64,000 bases of DNA from NCBI GenBank assembly GCA_949130495.1, contig OX422213.1, positions 207,593,160-207,657,159 of the forward strand. The letters run 5' to 3'. The DNA comes from Sambucus nigra. Taxonomy: Eukaryota; Streptophyta; Magnoliopsida; Dipsacales; Adoxaceae. The first letter of the stretch is position 1; each line of letters opens with the position of its first letter. Shown piece after piece: positions 33,621-45,784 of the stretch. A program made the position numbers and the translations under genes. A model generated the notes under the pieces. The model did not search any database. It was not told the origin of the DNA and was given only the letters and a program-made list of their open reading frames with translations.

Positions 33621-36020
33621 TCAAGATTGATCGGTCACCGCTTTGACTGATGTAGTAACAACCCCATCAAGCACAATAGTGGGATCGGTAAAGGTGGGGG
33701 CTAATGCCTCTCCAGGGAGGTTTACCAAAGGATTGGCTATGGGGGGATGCTCAACATAGGTAGGGTCGCCTTCGTTGAATTTACCCCTTTGCAGACCTAC
33801 CACCTAACCTTTATTGGAGGCAACGGACTCATAGTAGTCCAACTGGGCGATGAGCTCCTGGACGATCGCCTCATAGCCATCGTCGTAAAAATTTTGCAGA
33901 TCGGCCTCCCTGGTCTTCTCCATCTAATTCTTCATCCTTTAAAGGATGATATTCTCCAAGATAGTGCATTGATGTGGAGTCTCTATCTTGGACAGCTCTG
34001 CATCAACCCGACTGAACTCATTCTGAGCTCGCTCAGCCTCCTCTACCACCTTCGTCCTAATGGAGGCCTCATCTTTGATCTTATTACCCAAACTTTTAAT
34101 CTTCCGGCATTGAATGCCAACTTTGGTATTGAGGGTGGCATTTTTCTTAGTAGAGGAATCCAACGCCTTCCAGTAGATGTAAGCTCAACCGGCGAGCTAC
34201 TATTGAACTCGTATGCTCTGCACAAAAAAAGGATTAGGAGTTAGAAACTCCTTATAAGAAAATATAATAATAACAACGACCAAGTAAAAGGCCGAATGAA
34301 CTTACAAACACATTATGGTGTAGGCCCTCTTTGTGGAGCCTTTCAAGGGTGAAACCTCTCAAATATGTTATGTCAGACGACAACATGATGGCCTGAGAAA
34401 TAGAAAAGGCCACTTCGATATCTCCGTGGGATGAATTGTCCTCCATTATCGCCTCCTTCCCCTTGCGAAAGGAGCTCATTATCGATTGTGTCTCACCTGA
34501 GGGGGTGAGGTATTTAATCTATGCTCTTTCCTTTTCTCGGGCTCATTGATAATCACCGATCGATTGTTCTAGGAAGTTAGAGATTTGGAGCTCCTGATCG
34601 GGGTCTTATTATTCCTCTTCTTCTTAGCCTATTCGGCCTCAGCCCGCTGGTGCTCCAGCTCCCGAAATTCTTTCTCTCCCAAAGTGACCGACTTCCTCTT
34701 CCTCTGATCATCAACAAAGGGAACTTATTTCTTCAACTTATCCCTGGCTACTTCCAGGTCAATTGACTTCTACGATCAAGTACTCATATGTTCAAGATTG
34801 GACGGGATTGGGGGGAATGAGAAGTTTTAGAAGTAAAAGTTTGACAGGATTGGGGGGGAATGAAAAGTCTTAGAAGGAAAAGTCTTATTCGATCCCCACC
34901 TCTTCTTAAGGATGACCAGATACACTGGCCTCGTAGGAAAATAACGGATCGAATTAGTCCAAAAAAGAGTCAAGGGTATCACTTAATACTTCTTCTTCAT
35001 CTTCTTCTTCTTCTTCCTCTTCCTCCCCATTCTCCTCCTATTCCTCTCCTTCTTTCCCCTAATTGAAATCAGATTCAATTGAAATCATGTATGGGATAAA
35101 TGGAGTGAGACGGTCATCGACTGCATGCTGATAGGTAGTTTCAACATCTGGGATGGCTGTGAAGTTGGGGTGGGATTGGTAAGTGAGGTCATAGTTAAGC
35201 AAGACGTGGGTCGCTCTCCAATAAGGATGAACTCCAATAGGGGTAAGCCTCTTCCAAACTTCCTCAAGATATCTGAGATTGACTTGGTATTCAAATGGTT
35301 TGGTGTTCATAAAGAGATATGCAAGTAAAAAATTTGATCGGTCAGTAATAATCAAAGCTTGACATCAAAACTAAATTGTTAATGGGCGACCTACCAAGAT
35401 CCACCTTATAGCAGCAGCCCCAAGTACATAATATCATTCACCATAAATTTCCCTAGAAACAAGAAGGACATTTTTATCAGTGTCCTTTTCGGATCAGAGC
35501 AAATAGGTGACCAAATTGCAGGCTTTATCCCTAACTTGGAAGTGGTACAAACCATTACTTGGGGAAGACCTCAAGTCATAGCGGTACCTAATCTCCTCAA
35601 TTCCCTGGCTTGTCCCATAAATTTGGTTTATTGTAAATGTTCCCATCATAATTCGGTAGAACCTACCGTTTGCTTGGGCGGGGAGTATTCCGTAATAACA
35701 GGGAACCCTTACCAATAATGAGTGAAGAGGAAAGTGAACTCCCCCTCCAATATAGCTATTGTGATAAAGGTAACTTCCCGAGGGGGAGGATAAAAATTTT
35801 CTTATTCCTCTAGGGAAATCCTAAGATCGACACTATCTGGAATCCCATATTGACAACGGAACTCCCAAAAGTCATCAGCCATTGAGATCTCATATTTTCT
35901 AATACGCGTGGATATGGTGGGAGAAATGGAGAACATAAATAAGAACATGAATGAAAACTCATGGGAATATAGAAAGAGATGGAAAAATAGAAATATTTTA
36001 GCAAATGGCAAAAATGACAA
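33621..36020 (-). pseudogene. Tat-1 antisense accessory ORF
   Basis: Minus-strand pieces in order: about 36020-35810 (MADDFWEFRCQYGIPDSVDL), 35715-35494 (MMGTFTINQIYG, then EEIRYRYDLRSSPSNGLYHF, which continues as QVRDKACNL), 35355-35059, an acidic/Ser-rich low-complexity stretch (about 35066-34980), 34479-34306 (exon ending HHNVF), a GT-AG intron (34305-34218), then a coiled-coil-like exon (about 34217-33939) and a tail to 33621. Stops and shifts separate the pieces. The first domain resembles frames labelled 'putative gypsy type transposon' in plant genomes. Function unknown; antisense position and its presence in Tat-2 suggest an accessory protein of this lineage. Confidence 0.6.
34218..34305 (-). 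other. intron of the Tat-1 antisense ORF
   Basis: Donor TTT|GTAAGTTC (plus CTTAC 34301-34305); acceptor TTTTTTTGTGCAG|AGC (plus 34218-34224). The joined exons stay in one frame, apart from three stops shortly after the junction. Tat-2 has the same intron at 3457-3535. Confidence 0.65.
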
Positions 36021-36373
36021 GGTATAATGCTTAAGCCCTTATGCCTTCTGATTCCTCGTCTTCTTAGTCCCAGCCACAATGCTTGGGGAGATGTACCACA
36101 CGCTGACACGCCATCATTACTCTGAATGATGATGCAGGACACATAACCTAAAGGTTGGAATGCATGTGAGAGAACTACGTGAGTAATTATTTCCCCTTAT
36201 ATCCCCATATACAAGGTCGTGCAAAACATAATGCCAGCTTAAATAAACATGTGGCAAGTAAATAGATAGAGGTTTTCGACTGGCTAACACGAATGGACAG
36301 TTGCACGTACAGAATAAATGGTAAGGTCGATCGACGTATTTGACCTTTCATCCCCATCTTAGGGGAAAATAAA

Positions 36374-36854
36374 TGAAATAGGATTAGTCGTGCCACGTGG
36401 CCGAACACGTGGCACCTCATGTGAGCAACGCACAAAGGATATCGACCTAGATAAACATGGATTCTAAAAGATAAGATCAAATTTTAAAGATTGTCTCAGC
36501 TAAGGAGGGCCAACTGCATAACATTTTGTGAACATGACTCTTAAGACTATTAAAGATAAATATAAGGAAGCCTAGAAATGTGGGACACTTAAGTCTATAA
36601 ATAAGAGAAATCTGACTCATACTATAGGGTAATTATAAATAACACGTAATAACTTGGACTCTCAGCTAGCAACCCTAGGACTCCGGTTATTTTCGTCCCC
36701 ATTATAATAATAACTCTTCCCCATCTTTCCCTATAGATGTAGGTCGACCTGACGACCGTATTATGTACATAGTCTATTGACATTTTTTATGCTTTCATAG
36801 TATTATTGGGGAAATTTTACAAATTTAACATCCATTGTGGGAAGATCTCCTACA
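36374..36854 (+). repeat. Tat-1 3' LTR (481 bp)
   Basis: TGAAATAGGATTAG to CTCCTACA, then CCTGT. A purine-rich CTTAGGGGAAAATAAA directly precedes it and is the likely polypurine tract. Confidence 0.85.
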
Positions 36855-36859
36855 CCTGT

Positions 36860-37624
36860 ATTCCGAGCTAGATATTGTACTATTGAGATTTTTATATTAC
36901 AACGTTAGAGTTTATTTTTATTGTCGGTGGATGGTATTAGATATGTTATATTTTGTTTCTCGTTTAGTATTTACTTGTATCGTTTTATTTAATTTGTTAT
37001 GCTGAGAATATTACCGAATATTTTTTATTCCCTTGATTTTTGTATTAGACATGATCAATCTATTTTTTAATTTTATGGGGCGTCACCATTTTACAATTAT
37101 AATTAATGTTAGGCCAATATAATTGGTGTGTGGTGGGATATAAATCTTTATAGTGTAAGTGTTAATGTTTATAAGGGACAATGTCACCGTCTTTAGTAGA
37201 GTATTTAAGTGAAGTGTTAAAGAAGTTTTATCTTGTAAAATTTGGGCTTATACCATAACATAAATTTGGTATTATGAAAATTCCACAAGTGAGTACTTAT
37301 AATGCAATATTTTTAGGAGTTATAGAATCAGATGTCGTTATGAATAAGTTTATGTTTAAGCTTACCCCTATTATGTTGATGAACGTTATAAACTAAAGAT
37401 GGTTGGACTCCAAAATAAAACTTTAATGCAATAATATGTTGTTGTGTTAACATTAAAATTACGGACATGCAATTTGTTAGTATGCCCATATTTTATCACA
37501 CCTAAAAATCTTGATTTTGGGACAAAGTGATATTTAAAAGAAAAATTAAATACATTATCCACTTGGTAGAAAAACTTACGTAAAATATTGTAGTTGATTT
37601 CTTGTGAGGAGAAAATTATAGTCT
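36860..37624. other. LTR-like/anonymous DNA between Tat-1 and the Ogre-like element
   Basis: AT-rich with no frame of note. TATGGGGCGTCACCATTTTACA at about 37074-37095 looks like the end of a gypsy-type LTR and may close LTR-D. From 37096 on I see nothing recognisable. Confidence 0.35.
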
Positions 37625-37629
37625 ATATT
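37625..37629. repeat. target-site duplication ATATT, left copy
   Basis: Matches 46608-46612 at the other end of the Ogre-like element. Confidence 0.75.
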
Positions 37630-38431
37630 TGTTTATACTAGATTAACACAAACCAATGAGGTGCTACCACGCAATATTTAAACGGGAAAAATAGCCCCAT
37701 TATAATATAAATATATAAAATAGCGGGTAGCATGCATGCGTGACATTTGTAACGTGTTATTCAAAATTGAAACATACTACAATTCAAATTGGAGGTTAGT
37801 GCACCAAAGCGTGGAAAACTTAAATGGGTGAGTAATCACCCATCAATTATCAAAGAACATTTACGTTGCATGGGAAGAAACACTATAAATAAGAAATTAA
37901 CCCAACAAGGAAGAGACGACTCCCTCACCAAAAATGCATTTACATTACTTTTATACTCATTTTTTTTCTTTCTTTTATTTACAGCTTTTCTTTCATTTCA
38001 CAAGTAGATTGTAAGGTAGTTTGTAACATTTTCCTTCAAAGTTCATTCAAATTTTCTTGCCTTTACATTTTATTGTCATTTACTTTCTTGCTTTGCATTT
38101 CCTTAGTGTAATTCTTTACTCAATCTGCACTTTACTTTCTTGCAATCTTTTACTTCAATCGCATTTTCTGTTCTTTTATTTACAAAGCTTTACTTTACTT
38201 TTGTTCATGCAATTTTCACTTTCTTTTATCCTAGTTAATTGCCACAAATTAGAACTCGCATCAAAGTCTTACATAAGGGTTACATAAGTTCTCTTAATTG
38301 AGGCATCAAACGTAACACAATCGCCTGATAACTATAACTAGTCTAAAAATTTTGGTTGGCAAGACCCTTGCCTGGCACACTCACAACCAAATTAATTTAA
38401 ATTATCAAGCCAAGTGAAAATAACCCAAACA
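37630..38431 (+). repeat. Ogre-like element 5' LTR (802 bp)
   Basis: Aligned throughout with 45785-46607. Shared: TAGCGGGTAG(C/T)ATGCATGCGTGACAT, CACTATAAATAAG (TATA-like, about 37880-37893), GACTCCCTCACCAAA, a long T/C-rich tract with repeated TTTACTT words, and ATCGCCTGATAACTAT. Confidence 0.85.
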
Positions 38432-38437
38432 TATTCC

Positions 38438-38456
38438 TGACGAGCCCCGTGGGATA
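38438..38456 (+). other. primer-binding site of the Ogre-like element
   Basis: TGACGAGCCCCGTGGGATA just after the 5' LTR resembles the TGGCGACTC...TGGGGA class of site used by Ogre/Retand-type elements, with mismatches. Confidence 0.55.
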
Positions 38457-39209
38457 CCATTGTTGTGTGAAGGTTACAAATGGATAGGACGCGTCGAAGT
38501 AAAGATATAACAGAAAACATTGGTGAAATTGACTTTACTAGCCAACATATTGCTACTTCAGAGAAAATAATGGTTGAAACAACATAAGAGTTGGCTTGGG
38601 ACCAATGAATTGCAGTCAAGAATTGAATATTCTAATGGCTCCAAAGCCATCAATATTCAAAATACCCCAACAATTGGTGTGCCCACAAACATTCAAGATT
38701 AATTGATCCACCAATGACACCTAGTTTTTGAACACTTTGGGTATACGGTACAAAATCTTAATACTAAGATCACTACAGTGACCAATAGGTTTGCCTTGCC
38801 CAATGGATGACAACTAGTGGTCAGACATATGCACCACAAATTGGTGTAAATACAACTACTCAACCAAATCATTACCATCTTGTCCATTATAGAGCTAATA
38901 CTAGTGAAACCAATTTTGGAAATAACCATAGAATATGAGAATATTCCAATACTACTGGCTTGAATAACAATAATTGAATGGAAACTTTATAGCCATTTAA
39001 CACCTATCAATAAGTGGGTTGCAGTAACCCGTAGGGATTACACCTCTCCCAGAGGTAGGAAGGACTATCCCTTACCCAAGTGAGACCAATTTAGGCTTCC
39101 CGGGTGCTTCAAATTCTGGAGTTATCAAAAAGCCAATGTTCTAATCAAAACTCGGGGGTTAGGGAGCCCTAGGTGGTTGGATAACCAACCTCCTCAAGCA
39201 TCCTAGCCC

Positions 39210-40710
39210 ATGCCTTACCAAACACAACAAATTGTGCTTCTACAAGTTCCACCACCCTTGGTGCAACCAACTTCTTTGGTTAACCATGTAACTAGCCCAC
39301 AAAATTGGCAACTACCTGGGGGAGTAGGAAGGAGTGTGATTATGGACTTGATATGTGAAATATATGGACCACTAGCTTGGGGGGTACTGATTTCAGTCTA
39401 TAGAAAGCTGTATCCAAAATGGATAGATATGATTGAAATTCTAAAAGGCTTAAAATTCCTAACCTTTACCCTTTTCTCGGGGAATGGAAGTCAGTATACA
39501 GTGGAACGCATTGCTAGATTCACCAGTCAATGTGATGATGCTGGAACAAATGATTACTTAAGGTTGCGATTGTTTTCTAGTTCCCTAACACATGCAGCCT
39601 CTGCACGGTTCATAAGTTTGCCACCAAATTTTATTTAGACTTTGATAAAAAAAAAAGGAAGATATGTTTCATGCATAGTTGTTCGAAACTAAACTAGAGG
39701 TTTCCATGGCTGAATTGACTAGATTAACTCAAAAGCCTAATGAAAAGGCTAATATATTCATAAATAGATTCAAAAGTGCTAGGAATAAATGCAAAATAGT
39801 CTTGCCCGAGTCAGAATTTATAAAATAGTCACAAAATGGATTAGATTTCAGGCTTCAAAAGAAGTTTGATGCCACTGAATTTTGCGATTTGGTAGAATTA
39901 CTGCCAAGGTATCCAGATATAAAGCTCTTTTAGATTATGAGCACAAGCAAAATACTTCTTTCTACAAAACATATTATAAAGATCCTAATTTTGAAATTGG
40001 TGTTGCTGAAATTATAAAATTTGAAACTATAATATGTGAACCATTGGTCTGAAAAGATACCACAATATAATCATTTGCACCAAAGTAGAGGGGAATGATA
40101 AAAAAAAGTATTATTTTGACATTACTAAGGCGGATGAGATCTTTGACTTTCTGTTCAAGGCCAGAATGTTTAAACCACCTAATGATGCTAAAAAATCACA
40201 TGAAATTAAAGGAATAAATTATTGTAAACGGCATAATGTGTTTTCTCACTCAAAAAATGTATGATATGTTTTTCATGACAGAAGGAAAGAGTTTATTATG
40301 AGGGAAAAGATCAAATTCCCAATAAAACAGAATAGCACAATGGGGGCTGATGGAGACCCTTTCCTCAAGGTCATAGAATTGGGAACCAATATGCAATCGA
40401 TCCAAATATCTAAGAACAAAGGAAATGTGGAGTTCAGAGTCAAAACTAAGGTTGAATCCAAGGATTCAAAGCCTGAATCCATTGAATATCCTGACCAAAA
40501 GGTGATAAAACACCTCTATATCAGATGTCGAGAATATTATACTAAAATGTGCCAGTTGTTGGCTTCGAAGAGGAAACATAAATTGAAAAATCATAACATA
40601 AATGGGGATAATGGTAATAAATCCAAAGGCCCAACATTTCAAGATCAACAAGAGGGTCAAAGTAAGCCTTCTGGGAAAGTAAGACCATTCTTTGTTCCAT
40701 TGCATACCTA
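39210..40710 (+). pseudogene. Ogre-like gag, broken
   Basis: 39210-39638 is an open 142-residue stretch with the Tat/Ogre gag core. It continues after a frame break at 39690-39960 (MAELTRLTQKPNEKANIFIN, then a segment with SARNKCKIVLPESE) and at 40110-40260 (YFDITKADEIFDFL and a C..H...HS zinc-knuckle-like segment that meets a stop where the last Cys is expected). 40298-40711 is a further open stretch of the gag-protease linker. At least three frame breaks or stops make it non-functional. Confidence 0.75.
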
Positions 40711-41539
40711 GGGGAATACTAAGTTACCAAGGAATAATCAATATATCAGACCTAACTTTAAAGAGGCCAAATCCCACCACCATATGAGAAATTTAGTTTA
40801 AAAAAGGTCCTAAAATTAGTCCCAATGGTCAAAGGTGTACCTGAATGGTTCGTAGTCCAAGATCCAAAGGTTGCACAATAATTCAATGATATTACAAAAA
40901 AAAAAAGGCAATCAAACCTAAGAAAGCGGCTTCCGACATGTGGCATATGGTACATCAACCTAGATAAAAGAGAAGTGAGTCTGAAGCGGTGATCTCTCAG
41001 ACTTAACAAAGATAAATCTAGAGGAATTACAAGGCCCGGTAAGAGGCCCTTAAAATTATCCGAACTAATGGATTAAAGGGTTTTTCTTCTTTATCTTCAA
41101 AGCCAAACCTAAGATTTCAAAAGGAATCAGAATGGAGCCAAAACTCTTCTGACTTGCTAATGTAAAGGCTAAATGATTGGAGAAGACTATGAGCATGGAT
41201 GAAGGAAGTTCAACAGCGGAAATCTTTTTGAATGAAGGGAAAAGAGGATAAATGATGGCAGTTGATGCCACAACACATGTTCAAAAAGCTAAACAACAAT
41301 AATTCATCTAGTTTGGTTCTCTACCTCAATAACTGTTAAATCAATATAGACGTCATCATCCCTAAGAGTTTCGAAGCTAAAGAAGGCCATAAGATACTTG
41401 CCATGGACGTTGATGGGGAACAAGAATTAGAGAAAGATTATTTTGATATATTTGTCTATACCCTTGACATTGTATATGAGTTCAAAGAACCTACTAAACA
41501 TATGACTAACCATATAAAGCCTTTTTATAAAGGTATGGA

Positions 41540-41840
41540 TAAATAGAGTCCTTACCAATAAAATATTAGTTGATAATGATGCATCTGTGAACTTAATGCC
41601 ACATTCTATGTTATCCAAGATTAATAAACAAAATGCTAAATTGGTTTAGACTCGGATTATTATTTCTCATTTAGATGGAGATAAGAAGTATACCAAAGGT
41701 GTACTACCGGTGGATATTGAAGTAAGCACTAGAAATCCCAAAATTATTTTCTTTATTATTGAAGGAAACCCTAGATTTAATGCATTACTAGGATGAGATT
41801 GGATCCATTATAATAAATGTATTCCTTATTCTATGCATTA
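41540..41840 (+). pseudogene. Ogre-like protease
   Basis: The plus-strand frame reads (D)NDASVNLMPHSML near 41575-41610 and NPRFNALLG followed by DWIHYNKCIP near 41770-41830, both hallmarks of Ogre/Tat aspartic protease. The expected D-G-G/A catalytic loop appears as Asp-Asn-Asp-Ala. Stops at about 41650 and 41796 break it. Confidence 0.7.
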
Positions 41841-42574
41841 GAAATTACTTTTGAAGAATAAGGATGATCTTGTAAAAGAGGTGGATGTTAATCCACTATC
41901 TTTTCATGATAATTCTAACTACGTACAGGTAGAGCTCTACCAGGAGAATATGGGACCAGTAAAGGCAGATGCTTTAGTGCCAAAAGCATCAGAAGGTTTA
42001 GTCTCTAAAGAAATTTAGAATGATTTATTATTTTATTTTATAGGGCCAACTAAAGAAAGTAAAGTTATTATTTAATTATTGATACACCCATTAACACTCA
42101 GTGAACCAATGAAAGCTTGGCCATGGTTCTGTATAAATTTAGAGAGTTGGAGCTGAGCACCAGTCTTGGTGAAAGAAATATAATATATTGGGATGACAAT
42201 GTCTTCAAAGAAGATGTAGAAAAAAAATTCTCAAGACAATGTTGAATTAGCATGCTCACTAATAGAGTATGATAAATTGATGGTGAATCAACCCGATCCC
42301 TTTATAGAAATCAATTAGATGACAAAACAAAGCAAAAGAGTCACTTATAGCAATGCAAATCTCAACAAAGAAGACCAGTAATTAGTTATAGGCCTTCTAC
42401 ACCAGTATAAAGACTGCTTTACTTAGGAACACGATAAGTTACCTCGCCTATATAGAGAATTCGTAGAGCACAGACTGTCAATCAAAGAAGACTATAAACT
42501 TGTTAAGAAACTGTCAAGGACAATGACTCTAGAGGTTACAACCAAAATAAAAGAGGTATTATAAAAACCGTGAA

Positions 42575-42964
42575 AAGTTGAATTCATTCGAACTGCTAGG
42601 TATGTTGAAAGACTTTCTAATATATTGCCAATAGTTAAAAAGAATGGAAAATTGAGGGTCTGTACTGATTTTAGGAATCTAATTATAGCTACTCCTAATG
42701 ATATAAATATCCAATTATGATACTAGATTTATTGGTTGATAGGAAAACGTGTCATGATATCATGTTTGTAATGGATGGTTATTCTGGGTATAACCAGATC
42801 TGCATAGCTGAAGAAGATGTGCATAAGACTGCATTCAGATGTCCTAGTAATTTGGGGACCTTCAAATGGGTTAAAATGCCATTTGGCCTAATGAATGCAT
42901 GGCCCTCATATCAATGTAGAATGGACACTATTTTACATAACATGGTTAGCACTTTATCATTTTA
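42575..42964 (+). pseudogene. Ogre-like reverse transcriptase, N-terminal half only
   Basis: Fingers and palm are visible: FIRTARYVERLSNILPIVKK, GKLRVCTDFRNL near 42650-42680, then (after a frame shift near 42715) VMDGYSGYNQICIAEEDVHK and MPFGLMNAWPSYQ to 42964. The sequence jumps at 42965 to the region before the second RNase-H-like domain, so the YxDD motif, thumb and first RNase H are deleted. Confidence 0.8.
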
Positions 42965-43039
42965 ATGTTTTATTTTATTAAATACATGATAACAATGCAT
43001 ATTCTAAGAAATAAGATTAGAAAATACGTATTACCTTTA

Positions 43040-43360
43040 TCTGAATTTTACATGCATTATGTGCCTCAAAAGGTAGTAAAGGGCCAGGCTTTGACTGATT
43101 TTCTAGCAGATCATCCATGTGAATATGAATCTGATAGGGAATGTTATATAGGTTATATGTCTCCAAGTCATTGGAAACTATGGTTTGATGGTTTAAATAC
43201 TAAAATTATGTCAGATAATAGGGTAATGATTGAATACCCTGAACACATTAAAATAAAATATGATTACAAGTTGGAAGAAAATGGATGTTCTAACAATCAA
43301 GTAGAATACAAGGCTATAATAATGGGCCTGGATATTCTTTAAAGTTGTAAAGCTTCAGTT
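43040..43360 (+). pseudogene. Ogre-like second RNase-H-like domain
   Basis: An open stretch with VVKGQALTDFLADHP, then HWKLWFDGLN and CSNNQVEYKAIIMGLDIL matches the archaeal-type RNase-H-like domain of Tat elements, which normally sits between RNase H and integrase. It ends at a stop after 43340. Confidence 0.75.
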
Positions 43361-43635
43361 ATAAAAGTCTTTGGTGTTTCTAGTTACTTATAAGACATTT
43401 AACTAGTGAATACAGATATATTCACGATGGTCTAACTTTATACAACCAAGTGGCATTAAATTTATTATTAAAATTTGATGAAGTCGCGTTCAATTACATT
43501 CTCAGGTTTTTGAATGAAGAAGATAATGAAATGGCTCAAAAGGCATCATAGTTTAAACTTGATAGTGACTGTTAAGGTAAGCTAAAACTTAGTGTTACTG
43601 ATGACTTTTTTCCTATTCTGCGTAACAGATGGCCA

Positions 43636-44720
43636 ATGGTGGAAATTGGAAACATTGATGTTCAAGAAGATTGGAGAAAACCAATAATAAAATATCTAAA
43701 GTATCCAAATACCAGGACTAATAGGACTGACGGGTTAAAAATAATCAATTATGTTATGTATGCTAGTAAATTATTCAAAAGGGGTGCTGACGGAATAATC
43801 CTAGAATGCCTAAGTAAAGATGAAGGCCTAACAACCATATCACAAGTCCATGAGGGCCTTTATGGGTGTCATCAGGCTGGTCTAAATATTAGATGGTTAT
43901 TAAGGAGGCATGGATTTTTTAGCCATCTATTTTAAAAGATTTTATTGAATTTGAAAGAGAATGTCAAAAATGTAAACAACGTGATCCTTTAAAACATATG
44001 CCTTCATTTGATCTGCAATATGTGGTCAAGACTTAGCCATTTAAAGGATGTGCAATTGATGTAATTGAAAAAATTTACCCACATCTTCAAAGATAGCTAG
44101 TTTATTTTGGTTGCAACTTACTACTTCACTAAGTGGGTAGAAGCTAAGTCTTTAAAGTCAGTCAGCCAAAATGAATTAGTAAATTTCTTGCAAGTTATTG
44201 TATATATATACTTGAGATTCTAGAAATTATAACCTTAGACAATGCAACTATCTTCGAATCAGAAAGGGTGTTAGAATTCACTTTAAGGTTAGGCATAATG
44301 TTAACAAAATCAACACCAGACTATGATCAATCAAATGGCCAAGCCAAGGCCACTAACAAAGTGATTAAAGACAATTTGAGCAAAGTGATTAAAGACAATT
44401 TAAGCAAAATGATTGATAAAAATCTAAGAGATTGTCACAATCTATAGCGAGAAGTTTCATGGGCTTATATAACCTCTAAAAGGTCAAACACTCCATATGC
44501 CTTAACTTATGGGCATGATGTTGTGTTACCAGGGGAAATTACTCTAAATTTATCGAGACTTGCATCCTAAAATGATTTAACAGTTGAATGGTATGTCTAA
44601 TCAATGTACATGGAATTAGAGAATATAGATGAAGACGGGTTGAGAGACTGGAAAAAAATCTTGATCCAAAAGAAGAAAATATCCAACATCTATAACAATA
44701 AAGTGGAACGAAGAACCTTT
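43636..44720 (+). pseudogene. Ogre-like integrase, broken
   Basis: The zinc-binding region (VHEGLYGCHQAG, then IRWLLRRHGFF at 43850-43925) is followed by core pieces in shifted frames: a TLDNATIFES-like segment near 44235-44265, STPDYDQSNGQAKATNK near 44310-44360 and TPYALTYGHDVVLPGEI near 44490-44540. A 24-base tandem duplication (44358-44381 and 44382-44405) adds eight codons in frame. Stops occur throughout. Confidence 0.75.
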
Positions 44721-45784
44721 AAGGAAGGGGATTTAGTATAGAAAACTATCTTACCTATAGGCTCAAAAGATCCAAGTTATGAAAAATGGTCTCTCGATTG
44801 GGAACGTCCATTCCAAATCCACATAGCATTTAAAGGAGGATTATACCATCTAAGAAATATTAATGGTCATGTTCACATGAGAAAGACAAATTCTAGATTC
44901 TTAAAGCCTTATTATCCAAATATTTGGGAAGCAGGGAAAAAAGAGAAAAATACATAATTTCATTAAGATATTTGCAAAGTTATATTTTATGGAAATGTTC
45001 CAAAACAAGTGACATAAAATTGGTCCAAAAGTTCTCATAAGAAAGCTTTTGGATTATGATTTGATCCTCTCTTACATCAATTTGAGCAGCATCATTGGTG
45101 GAGACTTGCATCTCTCCAACCGTTTGACCAATTCTCTGCTAGCAACTAACCTCTTCCATGAGAGACACATTGAGTTCGACATTCACTTTGGCCTATTGTC
45201 TCTCCAACTCCTTTTATCTGAAAGTAGGGTGTTTTTTCTAGCTTCGAATGGCTCCGAAGTTTTGCAAACTCTTGGCAACTTCAGCTTTTTGGCTTAGAAA
45301 ATGGACTTTGTCTGTAGATAAAAGCATTTTCTTCATCCTCCACTTGAACCATAATTGTGACTTGATATGAAAGTGAATGAATACCAGTGTGTAATGCATT
45401 CACAACATTTCCCTCTAAGCCTTTTATTTGAGATATACAAGAACATGATGCTCTTACCCTACTAACAAAAGTGAAGTGATCTAGCTCTTCGAATGGTATA
45501 CTAACAAAGCTGCGAAGCAATTCTAAGGCCTGTGAAGCTTCCAACTACTAAAAAAGAGGAGTAGGTTGAGCTTGGACGAGACTTTTTAATTTTTACAAAT
45601 ACCAACTAAAATAAAGATGACGATTGGGGCTCTTGAAATGACGATTGATTAGAACAGTGACAGTCTCTCAGCCACAAAATGTGTATTTATGCACAGCATA
45701 ATGGTAATCAACGTGGGATTATGGATTCGAGAAACTCAACAGTCCACTCATTAATCTTCTTCGAAAATCAATTAGTGTGGGGAA
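44721..45784. other. 3' non-coding region of the Ogre-like element
   Basis: Runs from the integrase C-terminus to the polypurine tract (GTGTGGGGAA, about 45775-45784). A minus-strand open stretch at 45281-45544 (87 residues) lies where an antisense ORF would be expected, but I do not recognise it. Confidence 0.45.

Larger units (their letters stand above)
26623..36854 (+). mobile_element. Tat-1: complete but dead Ty3/gypsy Tat-lineage element
   Basis: Short LTRs (26623-27107 and 36374-36854) flank a 9.3 kb interior with a perfect CCTGT duplication outside. The order is LTR, primer site, gag, protease, reverse transcriptase, RNase H, a second RNase-H-like domain, integrase, a 96-bp hairpin minisatellite and an antisense accessory ORF. 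The double RNase H, long 3' region and antisense ORF are marks of the plant Tat lineage. The LTRs differ by well over 10% by eye and every domain has stops, so it is old. The Tat-2 copy at 2855-11143 is a relative. Confidence 0.9.

Noticed and set aside
33747..34244. 165-residue plus-strand frame
   Set aside because: Lies opposite the antisense coiled-coil exon; hydrophobic mirror of an alpha-helical charged region and spans the predicted intron edge.
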